Origin: Euperipatoides rowelli
Taxonomy: Eukaryota > Onychophora > Udeonychophora > Euonychophora > Peripatopsidae
DNA: 11,158 nucleotides
Assembly (NCBI GenBank): GCA_003024985.2
Contig: PXIH01S0043088.1
Strand: one strand, 5' to 3'
Position 1 is the stretch's first letter. Each line of letters starts with the position of its first letter. The notes beneath the pieces are model-generated. The model had not been told where the DNA came from. It saw nothing but the letters and a program-made list of their open reading frames with translations, and made no database searches. Positions 9,157 through 11,158 of this stretch are shown in pieces. The translations under genes and the position numbers were made by a program.

Positions 9157-9528
9157 ATGTTCTGTGAGGATGAAGAAGATCCAGAGCAGTTTTTCGTTGT
9201 TTGCCCTCAGTTGAGTGTGTTTTTGAGCAAGATTGGGAAGATGATTAACTTTGAGTTTTTGGGTAGTAATCTAGGTAAATTTTGTGAACATATAATGAAG
9301 ATACCAGTCATTATGAAATTTGCGCTGTTAGCTCTTTTTAGTGTTTGGAAAATGTGGAATGTTTTTTTATTTAGTAGGATCACTGCTATTAATTGGGATT
9401 TTGTGAAGAATGATATAATTTTGGCATATGAGTTTGATAAGAAGTACACAGAGTTATCAGTTTTCAATTTTAATTTGAACAATAAGTATATTAATAGGTC
9501 TGTGATTTTTTCTTCATGTGATTTTTGA
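9157..9528 (+). pseudogene. C-terminal zinc-binding end of LINE A ORF2
   Basis: The open stretch starts CMFCEDEEDPEQFFVVCP, the pattern of the C-terminal zinc region of L1/Tx1-type ORF2 proteins (C-x2-C, acidic Glu line, His, Cys). The His position is Gln here. A hydrophobic segment ending SVWKMWN follows near 9337-9360, and the frame stops at 9526-9528. Upstream stops at 8989 and near 9127 separate it from the reverse transcriptase in the same phase. Confidence 0.7.
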
Positions 9529-9815
9529 TGGTATGATGTAAATAGTTTATGTGTGATTGCTATTTAAAGTCAGGGTGTTGGACACTATTAATTTTTTAAG
9601 TATTGTATTTCTAGTATTTTGGTGAAAGATGTTAAAATTTTTTTCTCCTGTGTAAATCAATCTTTTGCAACTGTTATATTGCTTTGTATGTAAAGAAATG
9701 GTGAATTTTTCATTGTAATGTTCTTTGTTTTAATTTATAAAATAAAGTATATTCTGGTGGGGAAGTGCCATCAGGAAATAAATAAAACAATAAATCTTTA
9801 TTTACAAAAAAAAAA
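9529..9815 (+). other. LINE A 3'UTR with stem-loop, AATAAA signals and poly(A)
   Basis: This non-coding tail has AATAAA near 9741, then a possible stem-loop (CTGGTGG at 9754-9760 pairing with CCATCAG at 9768-9774, one G-U pair, 7-nt loop). Further AATAAA words lie near 9777-9795 and ten A residues at 9806-9815. In some LINE groups a 3' hairpin is what the reverse transcriptase recognises; that role here is inference. Confidence 0.6.
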
Positions 9816-9829
9816 TGTCTATTTAGACA
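9816..9829. repeat. 14-bp palindrome abutting the LINE poly(A)
   Basis: tgtctatttagaca is a perfect inverted repeat (6-bp arms, 2-bp centre) that begins at the first base after the A-run. It marks the insertion junction on the right side. No matching copy is seen near the presumed left end. Confidence 0.7.
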
Positions 9830-9940
9830 CCACAATAATTATCAGATAGTTAATCTTCTTAATAATAATTATTAATTTAAGAAATATACAACATATTTTT
9901 CAGTAGTTATTCAGGATTAAAGTAATATGTTTTGATCAAA

Positions 9941-10290
9941 TTAATTTGGATCCACTTTGAATCTCATGGCACAGTATGTTTTCCATTTGGCAATCACTAT
10001 ATAAATTACAATTCTCAATTTTGGTTTGTATGTAATAAAATTAGTAAAGAGACTTAATAGATCAAGGTATTTTATTCATCTTCATTGAAAAGATTTTATC
10101 TATCCAAACCGGTAGAAATAGGAACACTTCAGAAAGGGATGATTAATATCTTCATAATCAAAACAGAAAATAAATAAAGGATCAATTTCCAAAGAAAGGT
10201 TGTCAGACAAGAAGAACATTATGAAAGATTTTAAAGATGAAATCAATAATGTTAAGGTCAATAATGTCAAATTTCAGTAAAACCACTCAA
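9941..10290 (-). mobile_element. C-terminal fragment of a second related LINE (LINE B)
   Basis: On the minus strand one reading frame runs from 10219 to a stop at 9941 with three premature stops (10102-10100, 10084-10082, 10078-10076). It carries FCFDYEDINHPFLKCSYFYRF, followed by a hydrophobic run ending IAKWKTY. Aligned with the LINE A tail, the last Cys of C-x2-C, E-D at +4/+5, the His/Gln at +8, F at +10, Cys at +13, F at +19 and the Trp about 60 residues on all fall at matching distances (Trp offset by one). LINE B keeps the His that LINE A lost, but has Phe in place of the first Cys. Faint coding similarity reaches about 10290 in shifted frame. It is a truncated dead copy pointing toward LINE A. 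Confidence 0.65.
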
Positions 10291-11100
10291 AAAGAAATTA
10301 GTAATTTTTTTGTTTGATATTAGAATAAATTTGTCTGTTAATTGAGTGTATTTTAATCGTTTAAAGTTTGATTAGAATCTACATTATCATATACATTAAC
10401 TAGCTTAAAAATATTATTGTTTTGAATAAAAGGAGGTGGAGTGAAAGGTAAAAAAATCTTGATATAGCCTATATCCCTAAATTCAATAATTTTAACAAAC
10501 ATAGGCCTATTAGATTTAGGCTATTACTTATAATTTCATTTATTTATATTTTAATTGCTATTTCATTTGTAAATGTTAAATATTATTTCTTTCTGTAAAT
10601 AAATTGAGTGATATGATGATATTGTTAATAGTGAAAAGATTAGTAAAACATTTATTTTAACAAAAGATAATTATGCTTTTTATTTTCCAAATAGTTTTAC
10701 AAAGTGGAAGCTTGTTAACTAAGTCACTAACTCTTTAAGTTCTCTCTCTTATATTAAAACATTATTATTAATCCTCTCTAAAGTGATTTATTAAAAACAC
10801 AATAATACCTATTTGTTTTCTAATAGTATGTACATATAAAGAGATTAATTTTAAAACAACAAAGCGAAAGAAAATAGCATCTAGGATTTAATAAAAAAAA
10901 AAGGCAAAAATATTATAATCTTATTACCTTTGACTAAAAATCAACCAGTGTATTGAGTCTTGCACCCCATTTACTATATAAAAATATCAGAATCAATATT
11001 AAATATATACATAAAATCATAAACCTTATACTCTCAAAAAAGGTGTTTATACTGAAAAATTAAATTACTACACAATATCATAAACTAAACATATATAGGC
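10291..11100. other. Gene-less AT-rich stretch
   Basis: No gene, RNA or transposon protein is recognised on either strand. Short words tagcctat (near 10466) and ataggcctat (10501-10510), with aggctat shortly after, form a loose inverted cluster similar to the palindrome at 1454-1465. This could be the relic of a small non-autonomous element, but nothing confirms it. Confidence 0.65.
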
Positions 11101-11117
11101 TATATATATATATATAT

Positions 11118-11152
<35 letters not shown>
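11101..11152. repeat. (TA)n(CA)n(TA)n compound microsatellite
   Basis: An alternating TA run passes into about six CA repeats and back to TA, ending just before the right edge of the window. It is purely simple sequence. Confidence 0.97.
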
Positions 11153-11153
<1 letters not shown>

Positions 11154-11158
11154 TTACA

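Larger units (their letters stand above)
6558..9528 (+). pseudogene. LINE A ORF2 remnant (endonuclease, reverse transcriptase, C-terminal zinc end)
   Basis: ORF2 of such elements nicks chromosomal DNA and copies the element RNA onto the cut end. The likely ATG is 6558, two bases after the ORF1 stop. The first frame opens with SVNIQGLN and LQESKL, both endonuclease landmarks, then hits a stop at 6702. Coding similarity continues through several frames to 7190, is poor from 7200 to 7690, resumes as an open 333-codon reverse transcriptase stretch (about 7722-8723), shifts frame near 8668, continues to a stop at 8989, and ends with the zinc-binding tail at 9157-9528. One base is unread (6602). 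The copy is dead, and the protein family call is firm. Confidence 0.82.
5301..9815 (+). mobile_element. Decayed Tx1/L1-clade non-LTR retrotransposon (LINE A)
   Basis: A single plus-strand element of about 4.5 kb reads in order: 5' leader, ORF1 with a zinc knuckle, ORF2 with APE-type endonuclease, reverse transcriptase and C-terminal zinc-binding end, 3'UTR with a stem-loop and AATAAA signals, and ten A residues at 9806-9815. Assignment to the Tx1/L1 side of the LINE tree rests on an ORF1 ending in paired zinc knuckles, the IxxLDxKIL-like line in the reverse transcriptase, and the long C-terminal tail after the thumb. Every domain is broken by stops or frameshifts, so this is a fossil copy. 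The left boundary is approximate and no convincing target-site duplication was found. Confidence 0.85.

Noticed and set aside
9207-9482. Minus-strand open frame, 91 codons
   Set aside because: Antisense to the LINE A C-terminal zinc-binding end, which has clear motifs on the plus strand.
9157-9528. Stand-alone small host gene
   Set aside because: Its start, CMFC...C pattern and place after the reverse transcriptase in the same phase make it the LINE ORF2 tail.
5301-9829. Target-site duplication flanking LINE A
   Set aside because: Words just right of the A-run were compared with the left flank and no shared run long enough to be convincing was found.

Overview
The window is AT-rich animal nuclear DNA. 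It holds one intact coding exon for a seven-transmembrane receptor, a long decayed LINE retrotransposon, a fragment of a second LINE, and several tandem repeats. The evidence for an animal genome is a rhodopsin-class receptor, a splice acceptor just upstream of its start codon, LINE remains with APE endonuclease, reverse transcriptase and zinc-knuckle parts, and a satellite, a minisatellite and microsatellites. No bacterial, plasmid, phage or CRISPR features are seen. The base composition and the Tx1-like LINE would fit an invertebrate, but the species cannot be named from this sequence.

Layout. 1-923: about eight copies of a ~117-bp satellite that enters from the left edge. 971-1010: (AAAT)n. 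1011-2080: no recognisable gene. 2094-2511: about 16 copies of a ~26-bp minisatellite. 2701-3720, minus strand: a complete 339-codon class A GPCR frame with a 3' splice site just upstream, so the mRNA has an upstream leader exon or is trans-spliced. 3946-4173: ATG/ATT-type simple repeat with a perfect hairpin. 4181-5300: non-coding. About 5301-9815, plus strand: a decayed Tx1/L1-clade LINE with ORF1 (zinc knuckle), ORF2 (APE endonuclease, reverse transcriptase, C-terminal zinc-binding end), a 3'UTR with a stem-loop, and a poly(A) run. 9941-10290, minus strand: the C-terminal end of a second, related LINE copy, tail to tail with the first. 10291-11100: non-coding. 11101-11152: (TA)n(CA)n(TA)n.

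The only gene likely to work is the receptor. Its 3' flank runs straight into the 26-bp minisatellite, most copies of which carry an AATAAA hexamer on the receptor's strand. The LINEs are dead: they have many stops and frameshifts, a missing reverse-transcriptase block, and a changed endonuclease residue. I found no evidence of an undescribed multi-gene system. The points most worth following are the unusual motif set of the receptor, the minisatellite in its 3' region, the trimeric order within the satellite, and the matching C-terminal ends of the two opposed LINEs.
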